Counted from the first letter of the stretch, positions 1 to 10,790 are shown. The stretch is DNA of 64,000 nucleotides from Ceratobasidium sp. AG-K (GCA_037039685.1 JAWNGF010000001.1:806001-870000), one strand, 5' to 3'. Numbers and translations are program-made. The notes: a model not told the origin generated them from the sequence alone.

Positions 1-197
1 TCCTGCCAGTCTTGGCTTCAGGGGTCAACTTGTGAACAGTTGCACAAGTGCCAGGCCCTGACACTATGCAATTGTGTGCAAAGCTGGGGCCCTCATGGTG
101 ATCCAGCTTCAACCACTGCCTGCATTGGCCCTGGGCATTTGGGCTTCCTCATTTTCAGCATGCTTGTGTAGGCTGTCTTGTCCGGGTACTTTGGCTC

Positions 198-548
198 CTA
201 CTTGAACTCCACCTCATCAGGACCAGAGGGCTGACTTGCACCCCTTTGCTCCTCATCATTAGCAGGGTCTTGCATTTGTTCCTGGCTGTCTGCCAGAGTG
301 TCTTTGTGCTTTAGGTCTGGCTGCTGGTATCCTTCCAGGGGAAGCTGATTGCCCTTTGCCAACTGCTCATTTGGCTCTGGTTTGAATGCTGCTTTCTGTG
401 GTTCTCCAGTATTGCCCAAGAACCAAGAAGGTGTCCTGTGGATGCTGGTGTGCAAAGATGGTACCAAGGGCAAGGGGACATCTGAGACCAGTGCAGGAGG
501 GGGAGGATGGATTGCAGCCTCTTTTGCACTGCAAAACACTGTGTCCAT
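198..548 (-). CDS. Unrecognised Pro/Gln-rich reading frame
   Basis: A 116-codon minus-strand frame with a proline run near residue 16 and a polar Gln/Glu/Asp-rich C-terminal half. I recognise no domain. The frame opens upstream without a convincing start, and a second overlapping frame (655-311) is about as long, so coding status is doubtful. It may be the 3' part of a degraded gene continuing from the minus-strand pieces at 1974-2781, but no splice signals were verified. Confidence 0.2.
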   Translation of the reverse strand: MDTVFCSAKEAAIHPPPPALVSDVPLPLVPSLHTSIHRTPSWFLGNTGEPQKAAFKPEPNEQLAKGNQLPLEGYQQPDLKHKDTLADSQEQMQDPANDEEQRGASQPSGPDEVEFK

Positions 549-1973
549 CCCGAGCTATGGTGGAGGTTAAGGCAGTTGCAAAACAGCAGCACATGCGGCT
601 CCTGGAACCAATGTCCTACCTGCCTGAGTATCTGAAGCATCTGCACAGGTCTCATAAGTAGCTGATGAACCTCCTAGCAAGGCTATTTCCAGTGTAGGCT
701 CAGTGATACTTAGTAGTGGTGTTATGGTTCAGTGTAAATATATCCTAAAGTATAGAATATACTTTGTCTGTATCACAACTTTATGGAGCCAGAGGGTAAA
801 GTAAACTTTACTAGATCCTCAGAAGGTGCTACTATGCTGTTACTAACAGTATTTGTTACTAAAGACAATATATCTTTCTTAACTGCAGAGGAACACTTAA
901 GCTACAACTGTTTGAGCATTGCTGCAAGGCAAGGTTCCCTATGAGTTGTATTTAAGATATCCCCCCTGATTGCTAGAATCAAGTTAATACTTAATATACT
1001 TCTCTAACACAAGTATCTGTAGTGCAGTGCTTAGTGCTTACTGTAGAACTCTTAAAGTTATCTCAACCTCAACTGCAACTTAATTGGAGTTAAACTCAAC
1101 AATGGAGGAGTGTTATTGGGAGAACTGCTTTTGGTCTTGGAGTAAGCTGCAAAGCTGTCACATGAGTGATAAACCTGGTAAAGATGAATTGAAAGTAAAT
1201 TGAGTGGTAGTCTCTGGAGGCTCTCAGAGGCCAGTTTATATATCTTACCATGCACAGGTATAAATACTCAAGTCTACATGTTCCAACCAGAATTTACAGG
1301 CCACTAGACAGTGTGGAGTAACCTAAGAATAGCTCTGTAGCTATAGTTAGATCACACAGTGCTGCTCAAAGTACATATTAAAGGTACAAACTCCATACAT
1401 GGTGTGGCTATGCATGTGGCTGTTCTGCAAGAGCTTTCCAGAACACGGAAACTACTTAATGAAGACTATCTACAAAAATAATGCATGGCAGTGCGACTCC
1501 AATGCAAGTCCGATCGTGGAATTCCATGCAGTGGCTGTGGATATATGCTGTGTTCAAAGTAGGGATCATGTGGCTATTGATATTTGAACACTGATAAGGG
1601 AATATCTCCAAAGCTGCTATACAGAATTACATAAAACTCCGCCAATACCTGTGCAAGGCTGTAGGTTAGGGAGCGCAAATTAAATCAGGTCGATTGGTTG
1701 GGCAAGTCAGACGAAACACCAGAAATATTTGTATTTCAGGAAGGTACAAATTGATTATAGTTAAACAATTTTTAACTTAATGAATTCCGAATCGTTCAAG
1801 TTGCTGAAGGTCGCGACTGATAGGGAATTATCAGAAGTATCGATTCGCATTCTTGTATATACATTACAAGTCCAAAAACATTTGTTACAGGCAGTACAAA
1901 ACAAGACATATTTCATACATTTTTTGCTCCTTGGGAATAGTAAGTTTAGACTAAGTATAGATACCAATGGAAG
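549..1973. other. No recognisable gene
   Basis: Mostly AT-rich sequence with only short frames (for example 1399-1587 plus and 1761-1967 minus), none resembling a known protein. The part from about 1490 to 1870 keeps many CpG dinucleotides, unlike the transposon-derived sequence in the rest of the window, which suggests a different history. Confidence 0.5.
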
Positions 1974-2781
1974 TTAGTATCCATAACACCATGTAGCCAT
2001 CACGTATATTGAGGCACCTGTTGTGTGACCCCAGCCCTTGACAGTTTTTGCAATGTTCAGTGGCAACATTTCTAGCATGCTGTGACTGGTCAGCTGAGCT
2101 TGCAAACCACAGTTCTGTTGAAACCTTTGTTGAGTGTTGGGGTCCTGCTGCTCAAATGGTAGGCTTGAAGACAAGCAGAGCTGATGAACCAATTCCTGAA
2201 GCTGCTCATACGCCTTGGACTTGCTTTTGCAAAGGTTTGCTGGCTCCTCTTGCACAGCTTGGTTGTATGTGCTAAGCAGGGCAGCTGGCTCCTTTGAAAT
2301 GGCGAGGTCATTACATTGCAATAGGATCCAGTTGCTGTATTGCTGCTTGAAGAGGGTTAGCATGGAAATCTTGGACGTCTTTTTGATTAAGTTCTGTTGC
2401 CCATCACAATGCCTTGCTGCTGCATACAGGATTGACTGTATCTTCTGTAACCTCTGTTGGCTGCATATCCATAAAAAAAATAGAGTGGCGCCTTACTGAC
2501 TGCATGGTATGGCAAACAGCATGAGTGAATGCTTGAGGGTGATCTGGAAATTGTGAGACATCTAAGTGTGGGAAGTTGACAAAGAATCCAGCAATTATAG
2601 TGTCAACTAGGCGATTGCAGTGAGAGTACAGGTCTCTGTTATCATCTTGTTCCTTCCCTTTGCCAGCATACAATCCCCATGGATCAGCAAAGGTTTTGAT
2701 GTGACATCTTTCAACTTTCTCAAAGATTGAGTCAGGCATGTCTGTTAGATATCTGAGAGTTGCAGCTACTTGTATGTACAA
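1974..2781 (-). pseudogene. Broken unrecognised minus-strand gene
   Basis: Two coherent minus-strand pieces lie end to end. The first (2781-2404, about 125 codons) includes HAVCHTMQSVRRHSIFFMD and closes at a TGA. The same frame then stays readable for about 30 codons before a TAA. The second piece (2363-1974, about 129 codons, Gln/Leu-rich with LQELVHQLCLSSSLPFEQQ) is in another frame. A stop plus a frameshift suggests a decayed gene, although an intron is possible. I do not recognise the family. The Gln-rich helical composition and the setting suggest a transposon-associated protein, but that is inference. Confidence 0.4.
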
Positions 2782-4041
2782 GTGATATAACTACAGAATA
2801 CACACAGTGGAACAATATAAAGTAATGTCTCAGTAGTCTGAGATGCTCTCAGTAAGTAAGCAATCTAGTTGCACACTTAATGGAATTGATACTAAGCTTT
2901 CCTACTGTAGAGTGTATGTACACTAGTAATAGAAAGAGCAAGAGTACTGAGCTAAGGTTCCCTTAGCTATGAAATGTCACTGTTTCACACTCCTAGTTGC
3001 AATGAACTAAGTATGTACTAATCTTAGGCTATTCCCTAAATGCCTTCCTTGTTCTTACTTGTAAAAGCACTATAAGACGTCTGCAACCTTTCCTCTATGA
3101 TAGGTACTCAGGAGATCCTTTTCTTTAGGCTAACAAATACTGTTTGAGGCACACAACAATAATGGGGGAAATCACACAGCCAAGCCAAAGCACAACAGAT
3201 GTAGAGTGAGGTGAGGTTGGAGGGCTCTCAGAGGTCCTGTATTTCTACCCTAGAGGCCTCAGAACACTAGTCATCTGGTTGTGGCTATCATTGGGGGCAT
3301 CTACCAATGATAGGAGGGGTGGATGAACACTGATGCCTTGATGACTAGCATTCATGGAGTCAGAGTGCTTTGGTTGGCTGGAACATATATTATGAGTCAT
3401 CTAACTAATCACTCCAGTAATGTAACTATACTAAATCACTATCTACAAGCTATGCGGCTCTCAAGATCTGGTGGCTGCTGAAATGAGTCATTTCAGCACT
3501 GTGACAAGCCACAAGACATATTGCAGGGAATAGCCGGTCAATTCACATGAAACAGGTGCGATCGGCTGAATTGGAAGCTGGCGAGCCAGTCGCAAGCTCA
3601 AGCTAAGCTAACGGATCAGTATTGGTGGAGATATAAGTATAACAATGTATCTCTCCCTAAGCGCCAAAGACAATAAACTTAGACATTTCATATCTTTATG
3701 AAATCCTCGCATATAGAGACGCAAAAGACAGTTTATTGAAGCTACTAAAGAGTACTACATTTCGACATAAAGAAGTAGCACAAAAGCAGCGTTCAAGAGG
3801 GAGTAAAGACAGTTACAAAACTGCACTCATGCAAACAAGCAGAAAAGTCGCCACAAGCATAGGTTTGGATTTCAGTATGTTATTACTATGACAGAATGTC
3901 AGTATCCACCACAATGTCAGCTGATTTAGCAATGACAGACTGAGAGACCTCCACGCCTATAAGTGTTTTCCATCCCCCTCCCTACCTTGCTGGATGGCTC
4001 AACATATGGTAGAGTAGGTTTTGCATACTTCCCCAGCTCAC
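2782..4041. other. No recognisable gene
   Basis: Low-coding, AT-leaning sequence with stops in all frames. From about 3530 to 3850 it retains frequent CpG, as at 1490-1870. It ends at the target duplication of the LTR-2 insertion. I see no terminal repeats or RNA gene. Confidence 0.5.
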
Positions 4042-4456
4042 TGTCCCAACTTGGGTCAATTAGGCGTATAAAAGGTTAAGGGGTTTGACTTAGACAAGTC
4101 TTAGAACCCAAGGAGTAGTGATAGTCAAGAGGATTGATTGAACAAGTCCTAGTGGAGAGGAGGTCAAGCCTTGTCGTTAACCAGCTTGACCTCTGGGTTT
4201 ATATACATGAGGGATCAGTGCCAGATCATCAACTATCAGTGTGAGAAAGCCGAGTACAACCAATGATAAGCAAGATAAGAGGTATGACTCGACTTTCTGG
4301 AAGTTCTGGAAGCAACACCAATATCAAATGAAAAGACAAATACATCACATGATACAAGTTCAAGCGCCAGAGGACATTTGTACCAAAAAAGGAAAGTGTT
4401 CGGAAAAAAAGATATAAAATCAGAACAAAATGTCTGAGCTTGGTCAGCTCATGACA
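4042..4456 (+). mobile_element. Solo LTR, family LTR-2 (copy 1)
   Basis: A 415-bp unit beginning TGTCCCAAC and ending CATGACA, flanked by a perfect 5-bp duplication CTCAC (4037-4041 and 4457-4461). A close copy sits at 35715-36130 with its own duplication, which fixes both ends. It has a TATA-like GTTTATATACATGAG and, just upstream, a 10-bp perfect inverted repeat (4160-4193). No internal region is present, so it is a solo LTR left by LTR-LTR recombination. The parent element type is not visible in the window. Confidence 0.9.
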
Positions 4457-5217
4457 CTCACATGTGCACTCTGAACTGCCTGGGATATAGCAGCTTGCTT
4501 GTTGCTAACTCAGATTCTTCTGTCTCAGATGCAACCATATCTCAAGGGCTTGAACATGTGGCTTTTGCAAAGCAGTTGGAGTCTCCAAACCTCATTTCAT
4601 TGCTTTGTGGTGTGGATGCTTTCTCAAGCTTATTTGTCAGAATCAAGCTGCTAATAAAGCAACATATCTTTGTAATAATTCAGCTCTACAAAAATTCAAC
4701 AATCTCATTGTGCTGGTGAGGCTTCAGGATTTGGGGACCTTTCTTGTTGGTCTCCCAAGTTCTTGTGACAGCTTGTGAGTCTCCAAGGGATCAGCATGCA
4801 TTTCTCTTCTGACTGCTCATAACTGCTTGTGGGTGCTCACAAACCATCATGAGCTCAACAAGAAAGATCCCCTAATTGCAAAACCATACAAGATCCCAGG
4901 TTTTTGCTGGCAGGAGGCTGATGTGCCACCATCAGTTTGTCTGCCTTGCTTCACCTTGCTAATCTGCTTTCTATTGAAACCAAGTACTAGCACTGATGTA
5001 TGAAGCTGAATATATATTAAGAGAAATTACACACTAATTAAATGCTCTGCCCACAGTTAGAGTCCTTCAATGTACCCCTTCTTTGGGCAACCCACTTTGC
5101 AAAAGCATTTCCACTGGGCCTCACACAAGTATTCTTACTGGCTTTGCAAGGGTATTCAGCAGGCTGGCCACTGTCCAAGGAAATATTTGAGAAACGCATT
5201 ATTACAAAATAACTTAC
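4457..5217. other. No recognisable gene
   Basis: Contains an 85-codon plus frame at 4462-4719 with no recognisable domain. Nothing else is supported. Confidence 0.4.
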
Positions 5218-6640
5218 CTACAAAACTAATCTTCTCTTGCAAAGAACCACTTGTGAATTCTCTGAGTTCTTTTGCCTTCTTTTGTTTGCAATACATTGCA
5301 AATTTGAACCTTCTTTGGCAACAATGTTCTGGCAAAAATTCTTAGATCGGTTGCTGAAGTGACTCCCTAGGTGGTCATGTGACCAATTGACAAGGGATGG
5401 TGGACACCATTGTTTGTCATGTAGCAAGGTGTTCCAGGATGATCAGAGCACTTGGAATACTCCTCACGGATCATAGCAATGATCTGTCACACAGCAGGCT
5501 TCCCTTTCCCATCATCAGCCTCATTGTCATCATCTGAGGGAGCCTTTGGTTCCTTGCCTTTCTTGTGAACAGAGGATTCCTGGAAGGGTTTGAGGCTGAT
5601 GTAACTATAGTTGTAGCAAGCTCACCTTGGGCTTCTGCAACACCTCCTGTGCTCACAAGCAAACATTGAAAGTCTCCTTTACCACCTGTGGTTTCTTCAA
5701 TGCACTACCAACTTGCTCAACCAAGCCCTCCCACTCCTGTCCTGTCTCCAGTGGCTGCCAGGGCTCCCCTGATTGCGCATTGCTGAGATGGTAAGCAAGT
5801 TGGAGTTTGCCTGCATTAAGGTTCATGATGCAGGCAGCCTTGTGTCAAAACACAGTCCAAGAACAAAATTGCTAGCCTTGAAGGGCTTGCAGGCATTGCT
5901 CCCAGCTTTGTGAATAAGAATTATGAAATGAAAGTCTACAGCAAAGGAAGAAAATCAGCAAAAGAGAAAATTTGCATGGACAAGCTTAGCTTCTAACTCT
6001 GCCTTCTGGTTCCCCTCTCCTGAGCTTGATTCCAGCTCATCCACCATCTCAGCTTCATCCTCCTTGCCCTAACCATCCTCTACATCAATCCAATAGTCCC
6101 TCATATTGCCCTCTTCCTCTGGGTCCATCTTCTCCTCCTCCTCCTTGGCTTCCTCCTCCTCATCTTCCTCCATGTCTGTGATCAAAGCAACATCACTGAG
6201 GGTTTCTGAATGGACTGGACAAGTTACTATAAGCCGTGCAAGCTCTGTAAATACACAAGAAATGAGAATAACCACTTACTATCTTCCTTTTTTGCTGAGA
6301 GCCTTTTTTTCCAAACAGCAGCAACCTTCAAAGCTACTTTGGAGGGAGGAGCAGGGTTCCTTGGAGCTCCTTTGCCCTTCCTCTTCTGTCTCTGCTCCTG
6401 TGCATGCTTGTTGGCAATGTATGGACAGAATGTAGATCAGAACAATGGTGTGGGAAGAGTCACAAAGGATGCACATGCACAAGCATGGAAGCAATTTGAT
6501 TATTCCCAACCCCAGGGCCTCCAACTTTCTTTACATCCAGTAACCCCACCTCACCACTTAGATACTTCCACTGGCACCTGCAGTGGCTCAGTGCAAACAG
6601 CTTGGTGCTTTTGTCATATTTTTTTGTTATGAATTGAGCT
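5218..6640 (-). pseudogene. Unrecognised minus-strand coding relic with acidic tract
   Basis: Several short minus-strand pieces suggest a decayed protein gene. One at 6275-6069 encodes a run of Glu and Asp from a TCC-type repeat (about 6125-6175). One near 5830-5650 reads MNLNAGKLQLAYHL and continues for about 45 codons. One at 5427-5218 is Lys/Asn-rich. The frames are separated by stops and shifts. I do not recognise the family, and the acidic part may simply be a simple-sequence expansion. Confidence 0.25.
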
Positions 6641-6934
6641 CACACAAGCAGAAAACTCGATTCAGAGCAACTCCTTCCCCTTCAATATTTAGCACTAGAT
6701 CTTGGTGCAAGCACCTGTGGAATTTCATTGCGATTTCAATGATATCTTTCACATGTTCTAATTCTCAACAGTTGTCAAGCTATGATAGAAAACAGGTGAG
6801 GAAAGGTGGTAAATGGTGCGTCCCAAGACGCTTCAATTCTTCGTCTTTCCGTTCCGTTCTTTCCCTAGGCACCTGCTCCTGCTTCCTGCCATCCCATACG
6901 TATTCTTCTCTTCTTCATAAGTGGTGTATTTACA
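6641..6934. other. CpG-retaining segment, no recognisable gene
   Basis: A plus-strand frame of 146 codons (6583-7023) crosses this stretch, but it overlaps the antisense copia RT at its end and has no recognisable domain. About 6780-6920 keeps frequent CpG next to CpG-poor copia sequence. Confidence 0.35.
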
Positions 6935-7640
6935 GAGATACAGACACAATCATTTTCGACCTCAGTAGATTGCAATTTGATGTGTCAAGTGCCAATTGCA
7001 AAGACTTTTGCAAATGGCTGTAAGTTTGGAATCAAATATTTGATTCCACATATGACTGGCTTGTTTCAGTCCACATAAAGAGTGTTGCAGGCATTAGACT
7101 TGATTTGTACCATCTGCATAATAAAGGATTTTGTGCATATACAGTTCCTCCTCAAGGTCATCATTAAAGTAAGCAGAGTAAACATTGAGCCAGCAAATAT
7201 CCCAATTGCTATATTTAGCAACTGATGCAAGTGTATGAATTGAATGTAAAAAAAACCACAGGTGCCAAGGTTTTCCCATAGTCTACACCTGGTTGTTGGC
7301 TGAAACCCTGGACAACAAGTTGGGCCTCATACTGTTTAAATTTACCAGGTTCATTGTGTTTAATGGTACATACCTGTTTGTTGCCCATGGCAGAGCAATT
7401 GGAGGGGAGGTTGGCAGGTTTGAGGGTGCCCATCTCCTTGAGCAATTTCACCTCCTTGTCCATGGACTTCTGCCACTCCATCACATCCAGTTCAGATAGC
7501 ACCTCCTGGACAGTTGAGTTGTTGTTTGGCAACAGTGCACAAGCAACGAATGACCAGTGGGATTCTGAGTCATTGGTCCAGGAGTGGGTAGATTCCAGTG
7601 GCACAGGAAAGAAATTGTTGAGTTTGAGTTCCCAAACCAT
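6935..7640 (-). pseudogene. copia reverse transcriptase fragment
   Basis: The minus frame 7640-7215 matches the N-terminal Ty1/copia RT domain (RVT_2): MEWQKSMDKEVKLLKEMGT, then a KYKARLVAQGF-like segment written FKQYEAQLVVQGFSQ, then PGVDYGKTLAPVV. A frameshift leads to 7279-7094, with the DVKSAYLNG-like block as LNVYSAYFNDDLEEELYM. Further down, LCGLKQASHMWNQIFDS corresponds to the LYGLKQAPRQW block. The segment carrying the YVDD active site is not recognisable, so the domain is truncated as well as frameshifted. Confidence 0.85.
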
Positions 7641-7848
7641 CCCTCCAGCTTGCCAATCACATTGTAGGTTGGGAGTTGGAATTTGTCCAGCTAGTTGGCC
7701 ACAGACATTGTGGTGTTGCCATCCTTGTCAATTGTTTCCAGTGTGGTGTGGTAGGAGTTGGAGACCAGGGACAGGACATTGAGTATAAGGGTGTATGCAT
7801 TGTCTCCAGAGTTGTCACAATTGTAGGAATGGTCTTGAACAGGATTAG

Positions 7849-8241
7849 CGTCACAACCAAGTCAGAATTGGGTTGTTGAAGACTTATGAGTAGCTCTTAT
7901 GCCTGAAAATCACTAAGAGGCTCCAAAAGATGTTGGATAACCTCCTCAGGGCGAAGTAGACTGGGTAAAGTAGAAGGTGAATCATCCTTGGGATTCCAAG
8001 GCAGGTTCCCTTGCATCTTTTATAGCCAGCAGAAGAAAGGAAGCACTATCTACATGGGGAAAGCACAACAGTCCAAATGGAGCATGAAAAGCACATCAGA
8101 ACAAGAGGGGTGCAAAGCACATGGGGATCAATGCGCAGCACTCCAGAAAAATCACTGAGCGGAGATTACATGCCGATCATCCACGTGTACAAAAGGCTAA
8201 GCGAGAGAAGCAATAACAAAGGAGCAAACAACAAAACAAAA
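7849..8241 (-). mobile_element. Truncated LTR-1 in reverse orientation
   Basis: Reverse complement of the gypsy LTR-1, starting with its 3' end (TGTCACAACC-like at 7849) and running through the R region and TATA box to about 8241. The first 120 or so bases of the LTR are missing. It lies between the integrase and RT parts of the copia element, so it inserted into that element or was joined there by a rearrangement. No target duplication could be assigned. Confidence 0.8.
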
Positions 8242-8242
8242 T

Positions 8243-8860
8243 CAGGCTTTATCAGTAAGTGTCTTATTTAGTCACTCAGTGATTGTGTTCTGTTGAGCTG
8301 AATATGGGGCTGTAGTTTCTAAGATTGTCCCCTTCTGGGCAGTGTACTCTCCAGTCTTTGTTGATGAATTCACCGCCATTAGCAAAATGGACTTTCTTGA
8401 ATTTCTTCTCTTTTTGTGTATTTAGTATTGCTTCAAAAGCTTTGTACTCATTTAATGTCCCATCCTTATGTTTTAAGAATCCCAATCAAGGGAATCAAGT
8501 GATGACATCTGTAAATAATACAGAGTACCTATAATTACCAATTGGTTTCATGCCTGCAGGTCCCCAAATGTCAGTGACTATTAATTCACTGATTTCAGTC
8601 ACACTTGTTTATGATTCCTTTGGGAATGGTCTTGCATGTGCTTTAGCATATAGGCAAGCTTGGCACTCAAAGTCTAAACCAACTTTATCATTGACAACTT
8701 CTATTCCATCCATGGTGTTTGCAGTTTTCAACTGTTTTGGTGCTTGCAGGCCAATGTGTCCAAGCACCTTGTGCCATTTGGACCATGTTCAATCAGTTTG
8801 TTTGACCAGTACCATCTCAATGGTGTTATCTTTGTTTCCAGATGTGTTTGGACCATTGCA
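8243..8860 (-). pseudogene. copia integrase (zinc finger and catalytic core) fragment
   Basis: Minus-strand frame with WHKVLGHIG followed about 35 residues later by FECQACLYAKA, the HHCC zinc-binding GAG-pre-integrase domain of Ty1/copia. It continues into LIVTDIWGP, the first catalytic Asp of the rve core, then FTDVIT and LKHKDGTLNEYKAFEAIL. The second catalytic site reads KKVHFANGGEF where the family has D before NGGE, so that Asp is Ala (codon GCT near 8381). In-frame TAA and two TGA codons are present. The C-terminal part is absent, ending at the reversed LTR fragment. Confidence 0.85.
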
Positions 8861-9059
8861 AATTGTTTTGGCATGTATACTCCATAGGTTCCAATGTGCT
8901 TGGTCTTTGAGATTCAACCAGAGATGATCAGGACATGGTAGGCACTTAGGATGACCCATCAATTGCTAACTAACTCTATCTCTTATAAGTCATCAGTGGC
9001 AAACTAAGTAGGTTTGCCAGTGATGTTGGTCTGTGCACTACATTTGTTAAGATGATTGT

Positions 9060-9231
9060 CTGGTATTCATTTCAATTCAGGTCTACTTGACATTGTAACC
9101 CTACCATTCCTGGTCCTTCTATCAGCTCCTTTCCAGCAACACCAGTAATGTAGCCCAATGACTTACTATAGGTGGGAAATGTGTTCTGACTTCTTGCAAT
9201 GTGAGTCATTGTGCTGCTGTCAGCTATCCAG
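9060..9231 (-). pseudogene. copia protease fragment
   Basis: The minus frame starts WIADSSTMTHIARSQ, the copia protease active-site block (family pattern W-x-x-DSG-A), with the Gly of DSG missing. It continues with FPTYSKSLGYITGVAGKEL before a TGA. Gypsy-A is inserted immediately upstream in the codon for the Trp-Ile pair. The preceding part of the protein is at 17790 onward, ending ANTW. Confidence 0.85.
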
Positions 9232-9742
9232 TGTCACAAGCCTTGCTCCTGCCAATGGTCTGTGTGCTGCACCTTCATCACTTGTGTGCTGCCTTTGTTG
9301 TTGTGCTTGTTGTTTTTCCCCCTGTTGTGTGCTTGTTTGCTGCCATGTAGTTTGTTTTGATGTTTACTCCTTTGTTATTGCTTCCCCCAGCTTCTCCTTT
9401 AAACACACGAATGATTGGCATGTGATCTCCGGTCTGTGATTGTTCTGGACTGCTGCGCATTGATCTCCATGTGCTCTGCGCTCTTCTTCTTCTGTTGTTC
9501 TTTTCTTGCACCTTTTGGACTGTTGTGCTTTCCCCATGTAGATAGTGCTTCCTTTCTTCTGCTTGCTATGAAAGATGCAAGGGAACCTGCCTTGGAATCC
9601 CAAGGATGATTCACCTTCTACTTTACCCAGTCTACTTTGCCCTGAGGAGGTTATCCAACATCATTTGGAGCCTCTTAGTGATTCTCAAGCCTAAGAGCAA
9701 CTCATTATTCCTAAACAACCATTCTCTGGGCAGGTTGTAACA
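9232..9742 (+). repeat. Gypsy-A 5' LTR (LTR-1)
   Basis: 511 bp, starting TGTCACAAGCC and ending GTTGTAACA (family end GTTGTGACA). The TATA box TATAAAAG is mutated to TATGAAAG. It differs from the 3' LTR at many sites, several being CpG-derived. For example, the ancestral CTGCGCC is CTGCACC here and CTGTGCC in the 3' LTR. Confidence 0.93.
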
Positions 9743-9765
9743 TTGTAAATTGTTCTTACTCGGCT
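9743..9765 (+). promoter_or_regulatory. Candidate self-priming primer-binding site, Gypsy-A
   Basis: The bases directly after the 5' LTR read TTGTAAATTGTTCTTAC. No tRNA 3'-end complement starting TGG is present. The block GTAAATTGTTCTT is the reverse complement of AAGAACAATTTAC, found about 35 bases after the first T of the TATA box in LTR-1, close to the expected transcript start. This is the arrangement known for Tf1 self-priming. The same block follows the 5' LTRs at 19751, 30044, 35175 and 53308. Confidence 0.6.
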
Positions 9766-9927
9766 GTAGCCATCCACATTGCCCCTCACTGGCTTTCTAT
9801 CACTCTCATCAGCTGCACATTGTCCAAGGCACCCACCAGCACATTCCTAGGCCCATCCTCAGTGGCAAAACTAGTCCCATTCTCAATCCCATCTTTGCCA
9901 AGCATGTCATCTTCTTCAGGTGTCTCT

Positions 9928-10788
9928 ATGGAGCGCAAATCAGCCACAGGACAATCTGTTTCCACCTCAGGCACAAGGGAAAACCCTCCAGCACCAGGCA
10001 TAAAGCGCTCTCCACACCCAGAAAGTAAAATTACCTCAGGAAGAATGAACCTGTTTATGGACAAAGATTGGAGAAAACTAGAGCATGTCTACAGTGCAAT
10101 TTACAACCAATCAATCAAAAAACCCATCAAAATGTCTCAAACAATGGAAAATCGCACACAAACACTCCTGAAACGCATCCAGGAGCTGGAAAACACCCTG
10201 AAGGCTCACATAGAACAGAAGGTTGACCAAGCTGCCAACCAGGCAATCAATACAGAAGCCCCCAAGCCGGCAATGGCCCCCAGGACAGGCAGGATCTCCT
10301 ACCTCTCAGTGGAAGACAACCCCCAGGCCCTCTCAGGCAATTTGGAGCTCCACTATGCACTATTACCAAGTCCCCACACATTTTGGGTCAGAAGATCCCT
10401 CAGGAAGCGTCCCTCATTGCCCTACCATCAAAAGCAAATCCCCTGCACCTTTGCAAGTGTCCGCGTTTCCCTCTTCCTCCACCATTCACTTTGTGAACAC
10501 CCAAAGCAACCTTGAAACCCCTGCCATTCATATTGGACAGGGAAAAGGAAAGAACAAGGCTTTGGAGGATGACAATCAATCTATCCACTCTCTTGGCTCC
10601 TATGGGGAGACCCCAGATCCCAATCCCAGTCCAGACCCACATCAGCCACGTTTCCCAGCCATGAGACACTCTCCAGAAGCCCAGGAGAAGCAAGAGGCCA
10701 TGGAAATAATGGGAGAGGCTTTGGGTCGCTCTTTACCTGCTTCTTTGAGCACTTTGATCCAAGCATTAAGCCAGAGCCCTGGTGCTTC
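9928..10788 (+). pseudogene. Gypsy-A gag, first part
   Basis: N-terminal and middle Gag. The first ATG in frame is at 9928; upstream the frame is open but lacks an ATG. It has a Ser/Pro-rich start, then a helical segment MENRTQTLLKRIQELENTL likely to form a coiled coil, then a Pro/Ser-rich linker with NPSPDPHQP. An insertion near 10318 shifts the frame relative to the Gypsy-F copy, and the reading then continues in another frame to IQALSQSPGAST at 10788. There the Tc1/mariner element cuts it. The rest is at 12361-13139. Confidence 0.8.
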
Positions 10789-10790
10789 TA

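Noticed and set aside
9415..9609. Short ORFs repeatedly found in every LTR-1 copy on both strands.
   Set aside because: They recur because the LTR recurs; none is conserved in frame across copies.
9743..9765. A conventional tRNA primer-binding site after the 5' LTR.
   Set aside because: No TGG-starting complement of a tRNA 3' end follows the LTR; the conserved bases instead complement the LTR R region.
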